A DNA stretch of 41,860 nt from Paracraurococcus lichenis. GTDB lineage: Bacteria > Pseudomonadota > Alphaproteobacteria > Acetobacterales > Acetobacteraceae. Both the position numbers and the translations under genes were made by a program. Below, in pieces: positions 1 through 7,539 of this stretch; the stretch's first letter is position 1; every line of letters begins with the position of its first letter. The notes under the pieces are model-generated. The model did not search any database. It was not told where the DNA came from and saw only the letters and a list, made by a program, of their open reading frames with translations. The DNA lies in contig NZ_JAUTWS010000048.1 in assembly GCF_030657435.1 (NCBI RefSeq), positions 1-41,860 of the forward strand, in the 5' to 3' direction.

Positions 1-90
1 GACAGGCATTATCAGAGGAGAGAGAGGAGGCGCTCCGTCCGCCGCGGCAAGCTCCTCCAGGCGAGCCCGACGAAACGCCTGGGCCTCTGA
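1..90 (+). pseudogene. C-terminal end of a second tyrosine recombinase (remnant or gene cut by the window edge)
   Basis: Read in the frame ending at the TGA at 88-90, this stretch ends in SPTKRLGL-stop, the same eight residues that end the intact tyrosine recombinase at 40156-41130. About 20 residues upstream still align (RRSVRRGKLLQ here, RRYVRRAKLMQ there). The catalytic tyrosine position reads serine here and the sequence further upstream is purine-rich and no longer similar. The frame is open to the left edge, so it may be the end of a longer gene or a displaced 3' end left by recombination. Homology of the last ~20 codons is seen directly; loss of function is inference. Confidence 0.6.
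76..88 (+). repeat. 13-bp direct repeat, left copy (candidate att core)
   Basis: CGCCTGGGCCTCT occurs here and again at 41116-41128, in both cases as the last codons of a tyrosine recombinase reading frame. The copies lie about 41 kb apart in the same orientation. This could be an attachment core in the 3' end of the integrase gene, or only conserved codons of two related recombinases. A 7-bp stem (57-63 with 76-82) overlaps the left copy. Confidence 0.45.
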
Positions 91-113
91 TCTCCGATGC
101 TCGTCACCGGGAC

Positions 114-311
114 ATGGACGCCACCAAGCTGGACCTAGCGACGGAGCTGGCCAGGATCGACCGTGCCATCGCCGAGGCGGAAACGCGGCAGGCTCGCGGC
201 CGCCGGCTGGCACCCTGGATGATCGTCACAGCACTGCTCAGTTTCAGCTGCGGGATGGCGACGGGCGTGGCGATGGTCTTTCGCATGGCACAGGCCACGG
301 CCTGCTTCTGA
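114..311 (+). CDS. Small membrane protein with N-terminal coiled segment
   Basis: A 65-residue protein: residues 1-30 are charged and helical (LATELARIDRAIAEAETR), followed by one hydrophobic segment at about residues 34-56. It resembles the protein at 32398-32607, which has the same plan (LREQLARIDN helix, then one membrane span), so the two look like paralogues. Such small single-span proteins are common in phages and plasmids of this group; function is unknown. A holin-like or membrane-signalling role is possible but unsupported. The ATG has only a weak ribosome site. Confidence 0.5.
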   Translation: MDATKLDLATELARIDRAIAEAETRQARGRRLAPWMIVTALLSFSCGMATGVAMVFRMAQATACF

Positions 312-347
312 TCTGACAATTTCTACCATAAGTTGCTGTCATCACAG

Positions 348-363
348 GAATGTTATAACATTC
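348..363. promoter_or_regulatory. Perfect 16-bp palindrome, probable operator of the gene at 391
   Basis: GAATGTTATAACATTC is its own reverse complement. It lies in the 79-bp gap before the gene at 391. TTGCTG at about 333 and TATAAC inside the palindrome could be a promoter, so a repressor bound here would cover the -10 region. The repressor is not identified; the XRE-like proteins in this window are candidates. Confidence 0.5.
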
Positions 364-390
364 TCGGACCAGTCTCCGAGCGCCCCGCCC

Positions 391-1137
391 ATGCCGACTG
401 CCGCCGTTCCCGTTGTCCCGGCTTCCTCCAGGAAGCCGGCCATCGCCCGTTTGCCACGCCGGCTGCCAGTCTTCCCCCCGGCGGAGGTCATGCACCGGCG
501 GCCGATCCTCCCTGAGCCGGTGCTGCCCGACCCGAAGCGGTGGGAGCGGATGCGGGCCAAGGCGGGGATTCTGGTGGCCATGCTCATCACCGAGGAACGG
601 CAGGACGCGGAGGCGGCTGTGCGGGAGCGGGTGCAGGAGCTGGCCCGCGACGATGCCCGCAGCGCGGCGGCGCGCGCCGCTGCCAAGCTCGGCATCCTGG
701 ATGATGACCGCGGCGGCGATGGCCCCGCCATGGTGGCGCGGCGCGGCCAGCTGGTGCCGGCGGACGTGGCCGGCACCGAGTACCTCCGTACCCGGCTGGA
801 CGGGCCGCTGGCTGGCCTGTCCCTGTCCCCCCGCCAGCGCGAGGCGGCGGCGATCCTCGCGGACCTCTGGCGGGATGCGCTGCCGGCGGCCGAGATGCCC
901 GGGAGCTATGGCGGCGGGTCGCAGGGTGGGCAGCGCGAGCTGAGCCACGACCAGTACCTGGCGGCGGCGGTCGCCTGGCGGGACTACCGCGCGGCGCTCG
1001 AGCTGCTGCGCCGGGTCTGCGGCGATGCCGTCGAGCGGGCGGTGCGGCTCGCCGTGGTGCACCGGGAGCCGGCGCTCGGCTGGCGCGTCGCCCGGGGCCT
1101 GTCGGTGCTGGCGGACGAGTGGCGGTTGCCCGAATAG
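391..1137 (+). CDS. Phage protein of unknown function, 248 aa
   Basis: I do not recognise this protein. The first ~45 residues are rich in Pro, Arg and Ala. The middle (about 50-110) is helical and charged. The last ~110 residues contain SPRQREAAAILADLWRDAL, a Gly-rich loop, then helices ending in GWRVARGLSVLADEW. That C-terminal half is reminiscent of the DUF6456-type proteins found before terminase genes in alphaproteobacterial phages, but the match is from memory and weak. A start further downstream, for example Met34, is possible. The perfect palindrome just upstream suggests it is regulated. Confidence 0.5.
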   Translation: MPTAAVPVVPASSRKPAIARLPRRLPVFPPAEVMHRRPILPEPVLPDPKRWERMRAKAGILVAMLITEERQDAEAAVRERVQELARDDARSAAARAAAKLGILDDDRGGDGPAMVARRGQLVPADVAGTEYLRTRLDGPLAGLSLSPRQREAAAILADLWRDALPAAEMPGSYGGGSQGGQRELSHDQYLAAAVAWRDYRAALELLRRVCGDAVERAVRLAVVHREPALGWRVARGLSVLADEWRLPE

Positions 1138-1573
1138 CGGTTGACTTTCGCTCGCGAAAACGGCATCAGGACCTGTCGCCACAGCTGCGCCCGGTGCTCT
1201 GAAAGCCCGGGCGTTTTGCAATTTCGGCCCCTGCGGTCCGGGCGGCTTCACCGATCCGGACGGCCCCATGCGCCTCGTCGACTATGCCTGCACCTGCGCG
1301 GCAGCGCGGGGCAACCCGCGTCGAATCTGCGGCGTGAACCATCCCGATTGCCACGCCCTGGCGAAGCGCCGGCCCGGCCCGAAGGTTGGAACCGTGCCCG
1401 ATTTTCGATTCCAGACCGTGGAATTTGGTGAGGCTGAGGGGGCCGAGCCGGCCCGGTCCGGGCGGGAGGATACCCCCCGACGCCCCGCCGGCTGAGGCCC
1501 CGTCCGCTCTCACGTCCTCTCAAACGTCCCTTTGAACCCTTGAGCCCCGGCAAGCCGGGACCCCGGAGCTGCG
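1138..1573. other. 436-bp gap: possible promoter with palindrome, one doubtful small ORF, short hairpin
   Basis: No convincing gene is seen. At 1141-1159 a TTGACT box runs into TTTCGCTCGCGAAA (1146-1159, inverted repeat), which could be a promoter with operator. A 75-codon ORF at 1268-1495 begins MRLVDYACTCAAARG and has Cys/His spacing that could bind a metal, but its second half is low-quality Arg/Pro/Gly sequence. A short GC hairpin (1546-1559, loop CAAG) sits just ahead of the serine recombinase. Confidence 0.4.
1268..1495 (+). CDS. Doubtful small Cys/His-containing protein
   Basis: A 75-codon frame with CTC at residues 8-10, then RICGVNHPDCHAL, a pattern that could form a small zinc site. 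The tail (after about residue 45) is Gly/Arg/Pro-rich and not convincing. No clear ribosome site precedes the ATG. It may be a real small phage protein or chance in GC-rich DNA. Confidence 0.3.
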   Translation: MRLVDYACTCAAARGNPRRICGVNHPDCHALAKRRPGPKVGTVPDFRFQTVEFGEAEGAEPARSGREDTPRRPAG

Positions 1574-2287
1574 ATGGCCCGAAAGCCCCTCCAGGTGGCT
1601 GCCGGGCCGCCTCGGTTCATTGCCTACTTCCGGGTATCCACTGAGAAGCAGGGCCGCTCAGGCCTCGGCCTGGAGGCCCAGCGGGCAGCCGTCGAGCGGC
1701 ACGTTCAAGCCGCCGGCGGCACGATCATGGCGGAGTTCGTCGAGGTCGAGAGCGGCAAGCGGTCCGACCGGCCCGAGGTGGCCAAGGCGATCGCCGCCTG
1801 CCGCGCCCGCCGGGCCACCCTGATCATCGCCAAGCTCGACCGGCTCGCCCGCAACGTCGCCTTCATCTCGCACCTGATGGAAAGCGGGGTCGAGTTCGTC
1901 GCCGCCGACATGCCGACGGTCACCCGGCTCACCGTGCACATCCTGGCGGCCGTGGCGGAGGAGGAGGCGCGGATGATCTCGGCGCGGACCAAGGCCGCGC
2001 TGCAACAGGCGAAGGCACGGGGCGTGAAGCTGGGCAACCCCCGGCTCCGCGCCGGTGACGCCAGCTCGGCCGAGAAGGCGCGGCAGGTCTACCGGCAGCA
2101 GGCTCAGGCCTACACCGACGACCTCCGGCCCTACGTCGAGGCGGCGCAGCGCGCCGGCGCGACGTCGCTGAACCAGATCGCGGCCGCCCTGCAGGCGCGC
2201 GGCATCCGCACCCCGCTCGGGCGGGAGACGTGGAGTGCCTGGCAGGTGTCTCGGCTGCTCGCCGCTCTTCGGCCCGCGGCGAGCTGA
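1574..2287 (+). CDS. Serine recombinase of the resolvase/invertase family
   Basis: A 237-residue recombinase. The N-terminal catalytic domain (about residues 14-150) has the hallmark FIAYFRVSTEKQ with the nucleophile Ser22, the block IIAKLDRLARN, and the long helix EEEARMISARTKAALQQAKARG that leads to DNA binding. The C-terminal ~75 residues (LNQIAAALQARGIRTPLG...W....VSRLL) are a compact recombinase/HTH DNA-binding region. It is far shorter than large serine integrases (450 residues or more), so site-specific resolution of multimers or a DNA inversion is more likely than phage integration. GGAG lies a few bases before the ATG. Confidence 0.9.
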   Translation: MARKPLQVAAGPPRFIAYFRVSTEKQGRSGLGLEAQRAAVERHVQAAGGTIMAEFVEVESGKRSDRPEVAKAIAACRARRATLIIAKLDRLARNVAFISHLMESGVEFVAADMPTVTRLTVHILAAVAEEEARMISARTKAALQQAKARGVKLGNPRLRAGDASSAEKARQVYRQQAQAYTDDLRPYVEAAQRAGATSLNQIAAALQARGIRTPLGRETWSAWQVSRLLAALRPAAS

Positions 2288-2289
2288 TC

Positions 2290-2520
2290 ATGCCGCCCTA
2301 CCTGAACACCGAGCCGCCGCGCTGCCTGCAGGCCGAGTCGGACAGCCCGGTGCGGGATGCCGGCCGCCAGGTCTTCGACGCCGCCACCCGTCTCGGCGAG
2401 GTCTTCGACCGCTTCGAGGACGATTGGCTGGCCGTGGATCCCGCGGCTGTCCTCGCGCTGCGCCAGGACATCGACCGGCTGACCAGCCGAGCCCTCGCCC
2501 TGCTCGGGACGCCCCGCTGA
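2290..2520 (+). CDS. Small phage protein, 76 aa, unknown
   Basis: The start at 2290 lies two bases after the recombinase stop, so the genes are probably translated together. The 76-residue product is acidic and helical (RDAGRQVFDAATRLGEVFDR, then LRQDIDRLTSRALALL). A longer version from 2230 would overlap the recombinase and is less likely. I do not recognise a family. It sits with two other small ORFs just before the terminase genes. Confidence 0.6.
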   Translation: MPPYLNTEPPRCLQAESDSPVRDAGRQVFDAATRLGEVFDRFEDDWLAVDPAAVLALRQDIDRLTSRALALLGTPR

Positions 2521-2542
2521 CCCCAACCCAGGAGCAGGCGAC

Positions 2543-2806
2543 GTGCCCGCAGACCCGACCGACCACCGTCCCATCCCGCCCGGGCCTGGGCTCGAGGCGG
2601 CGATCGCATCCCTCGGAGTGTCGAAGGACGAGCTCCGCGAGGGCGCGGAGGCGATCGCCGGCCTCGGGCGGCATGCCCTCACCTCGGCGCAGCGGATCGC
2701 CGACGAAGCGCCCGTCTCGGCCGAGATCTTTTGGAGCCTGGGCACACGGCAGCTCCGCATCGCGGCGCTGCTGCGGATCCTCGCCGACGCCGTGCCTGAC
2801 GCCTGA
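2543..2806 (+). CDS. Small phage protein, 87 aa, unknown
   Basis: Begins with GTG; GGAG eight bases upstream supports it. The protein has a Pro-rich start, then a helical body (LEAAIASLGVSKDELREGAEAIAGLG and QLRIAALLRILADAV). No family is recognised. It ends four bases before the HNH gene, in an apparent operon leading into the packaging genes. Confidence 0.6.
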   Translation: MPADPTDHRPIPPGPGLEAAIASLGVSKDELREGAEAIAGLGRHALTSAQRIADEAPVSAEIFWSLGTRQLRIAALLRILADAVPDA

Positions 2807-2810
2807 GCCG

Positions 2811-3128
2811 ATGCCCGCCGATCCCTTCTACCGCAGCCCCGAGTGGCAGGCGCTCCGCCGGGCCGCGCTGAAGCGCGACGGCCACCGGTGCACCACGCCG
2901 GGCTGCACCAGCACCAAGCGGCTGACTGTCGACCACATCGTCTCGCGCCGCGCCGGCGGCGCCAACGCCCTGCCCAACCTGATGACCCGCTGCATCGACT
3001 GCGACAACCAGGTGAAGGAATCCGCGAACGGCGAGCGCCGCCGCGGCGGGCGCGCGACGGCGCGCGGCTGCGACGCCGAGGGCTGGCCCCTCGCCCCCGC
3101 CACCGTCCCCACCCCCAGGGGGGGCTGA
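2811..3128 (+). CDS. HNH endonuclease of the phage packaging module
   Basis: A 105-residue protein starting MPADPFYRSPEWQALR. It has Cys27 and Cys32 of a zinc knuckle, the ββα-metal core LTVDHIVSRRAGGAN with Asp41-His42, Asn56, and a second CxxC pair (CIDC, 61-64). In HK97-like phages an HNH protein next to the terminase assists the large subunit in cutting the packaging concatemer; the position directly before the small terminase fits that role. The last ~35 residues are basic and Pro/Gly rich. Confidence 0.9.
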   Translation: MPADPFYRSPEWQALRRAALKRDGHRCTTPGCTSTKRLTVDHIVSRRAGGANALPNLMTRCIDCDNQVKESANGERRRGGRATARGCDAEGWPLAPATVPTPRGG

Positions 3129-3202
3129 AAGTCTGGGCGGAAAAATTTGGCAACCGGACGGGGCCTTCCCGTGCACTGCCGCGAATTGGAGGGAAAAGGG
3201 TC

Positions 3203-3670
3203 ATGGCCGGCCGACGCCCGAAGCCGACCCAGCTGAAGCTCGTCGCGGGCAACGCCGGCAAGCGGCCGCTCAACGCCGCAGAGCCGCAGCCGCGGCGTGA
3301 GTTGCCCAGTCCGCCAGCGCACCTGTCGCCGCAAGCACGGGTCGCCTGGGGGCGCTTCTCGGCCCTCCTCGACCGCATCGGCGTGCTGACGGAGGCCGAT
3401 GCGACCGCCCTCGAGCAGATGGCGGAGACCTATGCCGAGATCATCTGGCTGCGCGCCGACATCGAGGACAACGGGCGCTTCCAGACGGTGAAGACCAAGG
3501 CCGGCGGCGAGATGGAGCGGCTGCGGCCCGCCTACACGGCACTGATGGACGCCGACCGCCGCCTCAAGGCGTGGCTGGTCGAGTTTGGGACCACGCCCGC
3601 CGCCCGCAGCAAGGTGAAGGGTAATGGTGGCGAAGAGCAGGAAGACCCCGCAGCCGCCTATTTCCAGTGA
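3203..3670 (+). CDS. terS: Terminase small subunit, P27 family
   Basis: The start at 3203 follows a strong GGAGGGAAAAGGG site. The 155-residue protein opens with the family signature RRPKPTQLKLVAGNAGKRPLN and continues with an HTH-like DNA-recognition region (about 40-90) and a helical oligomerisation region. P27-type small terminases bind the packaging site and hand DNA to the large subunit. Its end overlaps the large-terminase start at 3624 by 47 bases in another frame. Confidence 0.9.
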   Translation: MAGRRPKPTQLKLVAGNAGKRPLNAAEPQPRRELPSPPAHLSPQARVAWGRFSALLDRIGVLTEADATALEQMAETYAEIIWLRADIEDNGRFQTVKTKAGGEMERLRPAYTALMDADRRLKAWLVEFGTTPAARSKVKGNGGEEQEDPAAAYFQ

Positions 3671-5459
3671 GCCGCCGGCGGACACCGCGACGGCCTGGGC
3701 GCGGGATGTGGTGGCCGGCCGGGTGGTAGCCGGGCCGCACATCCGCAACGCCTGCCGCCGCCATCTCGACGATCTGGAGAAGGGGCCGGCCCGCGGGCTG
3801 ACCTGGGATCTAGCGGCGGCGAACAAGGCGCTCGGCTTCTTCCGCGACGTGCTGCGGCTGAACGGCGGCCAGTTCGAGGGGCGGCCCTTCACCCTGCACC
3901 CCTCGCAGGCCTTCCGGGTGGGCTCGCTGTTCGGCTGGAAGCGCGCCGATGGGTCGCGCCGCTTCCGGCGGTTCTACGACGAGGAGGCGAAGGGGAACGG
4001 GAAGTCGCCGCTCCTGGCCGGCATCGGCATGTGGTGCCTGCTGGCGGATGGCGAGGACCGGGCAGAGGTCTACGCCGCCGCCTCGAAGAAGGACCAGGCC
4101 ATGGTCCTCTTCCGGGATGCGGTGGCGATGTTCCAGCAGTCGCCCGCCCTGGCAGCGCGGCTGACGCCCTCGGGCGGCAATCCGATCTGGAACCTCGCCG
4201 ACCTGAAGACCGGATCCTTCTTCCGGCCGATCTCGAGCGAGGACGGACAGAGCGGCCCGCGGCCGTCCTGTGCGCTCTGCGACGAGGTGCACGAGCACCG
4301 CAACGGCACCATCATCGAGATGCTGGAGCGCGGCTTCAAGTGGCGCCGTCAGCCGATCCTGCTGATGGCCACCAACTCCGGCAGCGACCGCCAATCGGTC
4401 TGCTGGCAGGAGCACCAGCATGCGGTCCGGGTTGCCGCCGGCACGCGCGAGCCGGACGAGGCCTTCACCTATGTCGGCGAGGTCATCGACGACGAGACGT
4501 TCAGCTTCGTCTGCTCACTCGATCCCAAGGATGATCCGCTTGAGGACCCGTCCTGCTGGATCAAGGCCAACCCGCTGCTCGGCGTGACCGTGCAGCCCGA
4601 CTATCTCGCCGGCGTGGTGCGCCAGGCCAAGGCGATCCCTGGCAAGCTGAACAACATCCTCCGCCTGCACTTCTGCCAGTGGACGGAGGCTGACACCGCC
4701 TGGATGGCGCGGCCGGCGTTGGAGGCCTGCCTCGCCGAGTTCGAGCCAGAGAGCGAGCACAGCGGCGCGCCGGTGTTCGTCGGCCTCGACCTCTCGGCCA
4801 CGCAGGACATGACCGCGATGGCCTTCGTCGTCCCAACGGGGACGGTATCGCTGCCGCGCGACGACGGGACCGTCGCAGACCTGCCAACCTTCGACGCCTG
4901 GGTCGAGGCCTGGACGCCGCGGGACACCCTGACCGAGCGGGCGCTGCGGGACAACGCCCCGTATGATCTCTGGGAGCGCGAGGGCTGGCTGCAGGCGGCG
5001 CCTGGGAAAATGGTGCGCTTCGACTTCGTCGCCGCCCGCTTGGCCGAGCTCGTCGGCGTCTTCGAGATCCGGACGCTGGCGTATGACAGCTACGGCTTCA
5101 AGAAGCACTTCGAGCCGGAGCTGGACGCCCTCGGCGTCGGCGTGCCGCTGATCGAGCACCCGCAGGGTGGCAAGAAGAAGGGCGCCGAGAGCGGCCTCTG
5201 GATGCCTGGCAGCAAGCTGGCACTGGAGCAGCTGATTCTCGAGGGCCGGATCCGTCTGCGGCGCTCGCCGGTGCTGATCTCCGCGATGATGTCGGCGGGC
5301 ATGGAGAGCGACCCGTTCGGCAACGCCTGGTTCTCCAAGCGCCGCGCGGTGAACCGCATCGACGCACTCATTGCCTTGGCCATGGCGGTCGGGGCGGCAA
5401 CAGGCGCAGCCGGTGAGACCGGCGGCAGCATCTTCGACGACGCCGAGCTCTGGAGCTGA
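3624..5459 (+). CDS. terL: Terminase large subunit (packaging ATPase and nuclease)
   Basis: A 611-residue motor protein. The ATPase Walker A segment AKGNGKS lies at about 122-128, Walker B ending in CDE at 219-221, and a coupling motif LLMATNSG at about 247-254. The nuclease domain begins at FVGLDLSATQDMTA (about 385-398), whose first Asp is the expected metal ligand, and a C-terminal Asp/Asn region (DPFGNAWFSKRRAVNRIDALIA) closes the fold. This is the Terminase_1/HK97-like arrangement. It pumps DNA into the prohead through the portal encoded next. Confidence 0.95.
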   Translation: MVAKSRKTPQPPISSEPPADTATAWARDVVAGRVVAGPHIRNACRRHLDDLEKGPARGLTWDLAAANKALGFFRDVLRLNGGQFEGRPFTLHPSQAFRVGSLFGWKRADGSRRFRRFYDEEAKGNGKSPLLAGIGMWCLLADGEDRAEVYAAASKKDQAMVLFRDAVAMFQQSPALAARLTPSGGNPIWNLADLKTGSFFRPISSEDGQSGPRPSCALCDEVHEHRNGTIIEMLERGFKWRRQPILLMATNSGSDRQSVCWQEHQHAVRVAAGTREPDEAFTYVGEVIDDETFSFVCSLDPKDDPLEDPSCWIKANPLLGVTVQPDYLAGVVRQAKAIPGKLNNILRLHFCQWTEADTAWMARPALEACLAEFEPESEHSGAPVFVGLDLSATQDMTAMAFVVPTGTVSLPRDDGTVADLPTFDAWVEAWTPRDTLTERALRDNAPYDLWEREGWLQAAPGKMVRFDFVAARLAELVGVFEIRTLAYDSYGFKKHFEPELDALGVGVPLIEHPQGGKKKGAESGLWMPGSKLALEQLILEGRIRLRRSPVLISAMMSAGMESDPFGNAWFSKRRAVNRIDALIALAMAVGAATGAAGETGGSIFDDAELWS

Positions 5460-5461
5460 GA

Positions 5462-6775
5462 ATGGGCTTGCTGACCCTCTTCGGCTTCGGCCGCACCGCA
5501 TTGCGGGAGCGGCGGGAGCCCACGCTCGCCCCTGTCGCATCCCTCGACAACCCCACCGTGAACCTCTCCGAGGTCGACGGCACCTGGTTCGCCGATTGGG
5601 CAATGGGTGGCGCCGCGGCCAAGTTCGGCCCGGCGGTGAACGAGCGGACCGCGATGGCGGTCTCGGCGGTGTTCCGCTGCGTGACGCTGATCTCCGGCCT
5701 CATCGCCAACCTGCCGCTGAAGGTTTTCGAGCGCACGCCCGAGGGCCGCCGCGAGGCGACCGAGCATCGCCTTAACCGGCTGCTGAAACTGGAGCCGATG
5801 CCCGGTTCACCGATGGTCGCGCACCAGTTCAAGGAGGTGCTGGCGCAATCGATGCTGATGCACGGCAACGGCTACGCGATCATCCGCTACGACCAGGCAG
5901 CGCGCGTGGTCGGTCTCGAACTCGTCCTGCCATGGCTGGTGGAGATCCTGCGCACCACGACCGGCCGCCGGGTCTATCGCGTCTCCTGGGACGACGGCCG
6001 CCCGGTCGAGTACATCGATTGGGAGGACATGCTGCACGTCGCCGGGCCGGGCTTCGACGGCGTCCAGGGTGTGTCGCGGATCCGCTATGCCGCCGGCGAC
6101 AGCATCGGCCTCGCCAAGCTGCTCGAAGAGCAGACCGGCTTCGCGCACGCGAATGCCTCGAGCCCCTCGGTCTTCGTCGAGGCGCCGGCGAACATGAAGC
6201 CGGACAGCTTCAAGCGCTTCAAGGCGCAGTGGGCGCAAGACAACGGTGGCTGGCGCAATGCCGGCAAGGCTTACTTCGGTGACGCGGGCAGCAAGCTCAC
6301 GGTGCTGCAGATGAAGCCGGTCGACCTGGCGACGATCGACAGCCGCCGGTACCAGGTCGCCGACATCTCTAGATTTTTCGGCGTGCCGCTTTCGTTATTA
6401 AATGAAACTGACAAGAGCACCAGCTGGGGCTCGGGCATCGCTGAGCAGCATCTCGCCTTTCTTGGGTATACCCTCGATGCTGATCTCTCGCGCATTGAGA
6501 ACGTGCTGAACGCGCGGCTGCTCGGCGATGGCCGCTATTACGTCGAGTTCGAGCGCTCGGCGCTGCTGGCGATGGATCCGGTCACGTCGGCTGAAGTGAT
6601 GCAGACCGAGATCTCGTCCGGCGTCCTCACCATCAACGAGGCGCGGTCCATGCGGAACCGTCCGCCGGTCGAGGGCGGTGACACGCCGCTCGTGAACAGC
6701 ACGAATAAGCCGCTCGACCAGCAGCTTGCGCCGCCGAAGCCCCCGCCGCCGCAAAAGCTTCCAGGAGCCATCTGA
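5462..6775 (+). CDS. Portal protein, HK97 family
   Basis: A 437-residue protein starting two bases after the terminase stop. It shows typical HK97 portal segments: AMAVSAVFRCVTLISGLIANLPLKVFE, the HGNGYAIIRYD region, VLPWLVEILRT, and the C-terminal DISRFFGVPLSLL...WGSGIAEQHLAFL. Twelve copies would form the ring at the capsid vertex through which DNA passes and to which the neck attaches. The Pro-rich tail (PPKPPPPQKLP) is ordinary for the family. The protease gene follows with no gap. Confidence 0.95.
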   Translation: MGLLTLFGFGRTALRERREPTLAPVASLDNPTVNLSEVDGTWFADWAMGGAAAKFGPAVNERTAMAVSAVFRCVTLISGLIANLPLKVFERTPEGRREATEHRLNRLLKLEPMPGSPMVAHQFKEVLAQSMLMHGNGYAIIRYDQAARVVGLELVLPWLVEILRTTTGRRVYRVSWDDGRPVEYIDWEDMLHVAGPGFDGVQGVSRIRYAAGDSIGLAKLLEEQTGFAHANASSPSVFVEAPANMKPDSFKRFKAQWAQDNGGWRNAGKAYFGDAGSKLTVLQMKPVDLATIDSRRYQVADISRFFGVPLSLLNETDKSTSWGSGIAEQHLAFLGYTLDADLSRIENVLNARLLGDGRYYVEFERSALLAMDPVTSAEVMQTEISSGVLTINEARSMRNRPPVEGGDTPLVNSTNKPLDQQLAPPKPPPPQKLPGAI

Positions 6776-7465
6776 ATGCGTAAGTTCGCCGAGCGTGTCC
6801 TCGCGGCGCGGCCCGAGGCGCTGTCCCTTTATGCCTCCATGGCGCCGGAGCCCGGCCTGTCTGTACGAGCCGCCGCGGCGGACAAGCCCGCCGAGCTCCT
6901 GATCTACGACGAGATCGGGTACTACGGCGTGACCGCGAAGGACGTCGTCAAAGCGCTCGCCGGAATCGGTGACGGCCCGCTGCTGGTGCGCTTGAATTCT
7001 CCCGGGGGCGATATTTTCGACGGCTTGGCGATCTACAACGCGCTGAAGGCCCGCACCGACGTGACGGTGCAGATCGACGGCGTTGCGGCGTCGGCAGCTG
7101 CCTTCATAGCCATGGCGGGGACGAAGGTCACCATTGCCGAGAGGGCGATGATGATGCTGCACAACTGCTGGGCGTTCGTGGTGGGCAATCGGCACGACCT
7201 GCTCGAGCAGGCCGCCACCATGGAGAAAATTGACGGCCAGCAGGCCGCCATGTTCGAGGCGAAGACCGGCAAGAATACGGCTGAAATCGTCGCCGTCCTC
7301 GACGCTGAGACTTGGTTCACCAGCACCGAGGCCAAGACCTTCGGTCTGGTCGACGAGGTGTTGAGCGCTCCTGCGCCGGCTGCTGCCGCGACGGGTGCGC
7401 CGCGCGCCTCCTCCCATGACATCGCGCTCCGGCGCGCCCGCCTGCGGGTCGCCGAAGCCGCCTGA
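6776..7465 (+). CDS. Prohead protease, ClpP/S14-like
   Basis: A 229-residue ClpP-fold protease. LNSPGGDIFDGLAIYNAL is the oxyanion/substrate strand, the nucleophile is Ser106 in GVAASAAAF, the base is His129 in MMLHNCW, and an acidic residue near 176 could complete the triad. Such phage enzymes cut scaffold segments from portal and capsid proteins during head maturation. The ATG follows the portal stop directly and AGGAG lies about ten bases upstream, inside the portal gene. A GC hairpin lies between it and the capsid gene. Confidence 0.92.
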   Translation: MRKFAERVLAARPEALSLYASMAPEPGLSVRAAAADKPAELLIYDEIGYYGVTAKDVVKALAGIGDGPLLVRLNSPGGDIFDGLAIYNALKARTDVTVQIDGVAASAAAFIAMAGTKVTIAERAMMMLHNCWAFVVGNRHDLLEQAATMEKIDGQQAAMFEAKTGKNTAEIVAVLDAETWFTSTEAKTFGLVDEVLSAPAPAAAATGAPRASSHDIALRRARLRVAEAA

Positions 7466-7502
7466 ACCCCGAGGCGCGCGGGTCATCGGCCGCGCCACTC
7501 CC

Positions 7503-7519
7503 GGCCGCCTCGGGCGGCC
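7503..7519 (+). terminator. GC hairpin upstream of the capsid gene
   Basis: GGCCGCC (7503-7509) pairs with GGCGGCC (7513-7519) around a three-base loop. No T run follows, so it may act as an mRNA stability or processing element for the capsid message more than as a terminator. Confidence 0.45.
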
Positions 7520-7539
7520 TCTCCTATACAGAGGTAAGC

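Noticed and set aside
244..1269. Long reverse-strand frame of 341 codons opposite the gene at 391
   Set aside because: Arg/Pro/His-rich, low-complexity translation typical of the complement of GC-rich coding DNA; no ribosome site or motif.
2131..3378. Reverse frame of 415 codons across the HNH and small terminase genes
   Set aside because: Shadow of several well-supported forward genes; composition is Arg/Ser/Ala only.
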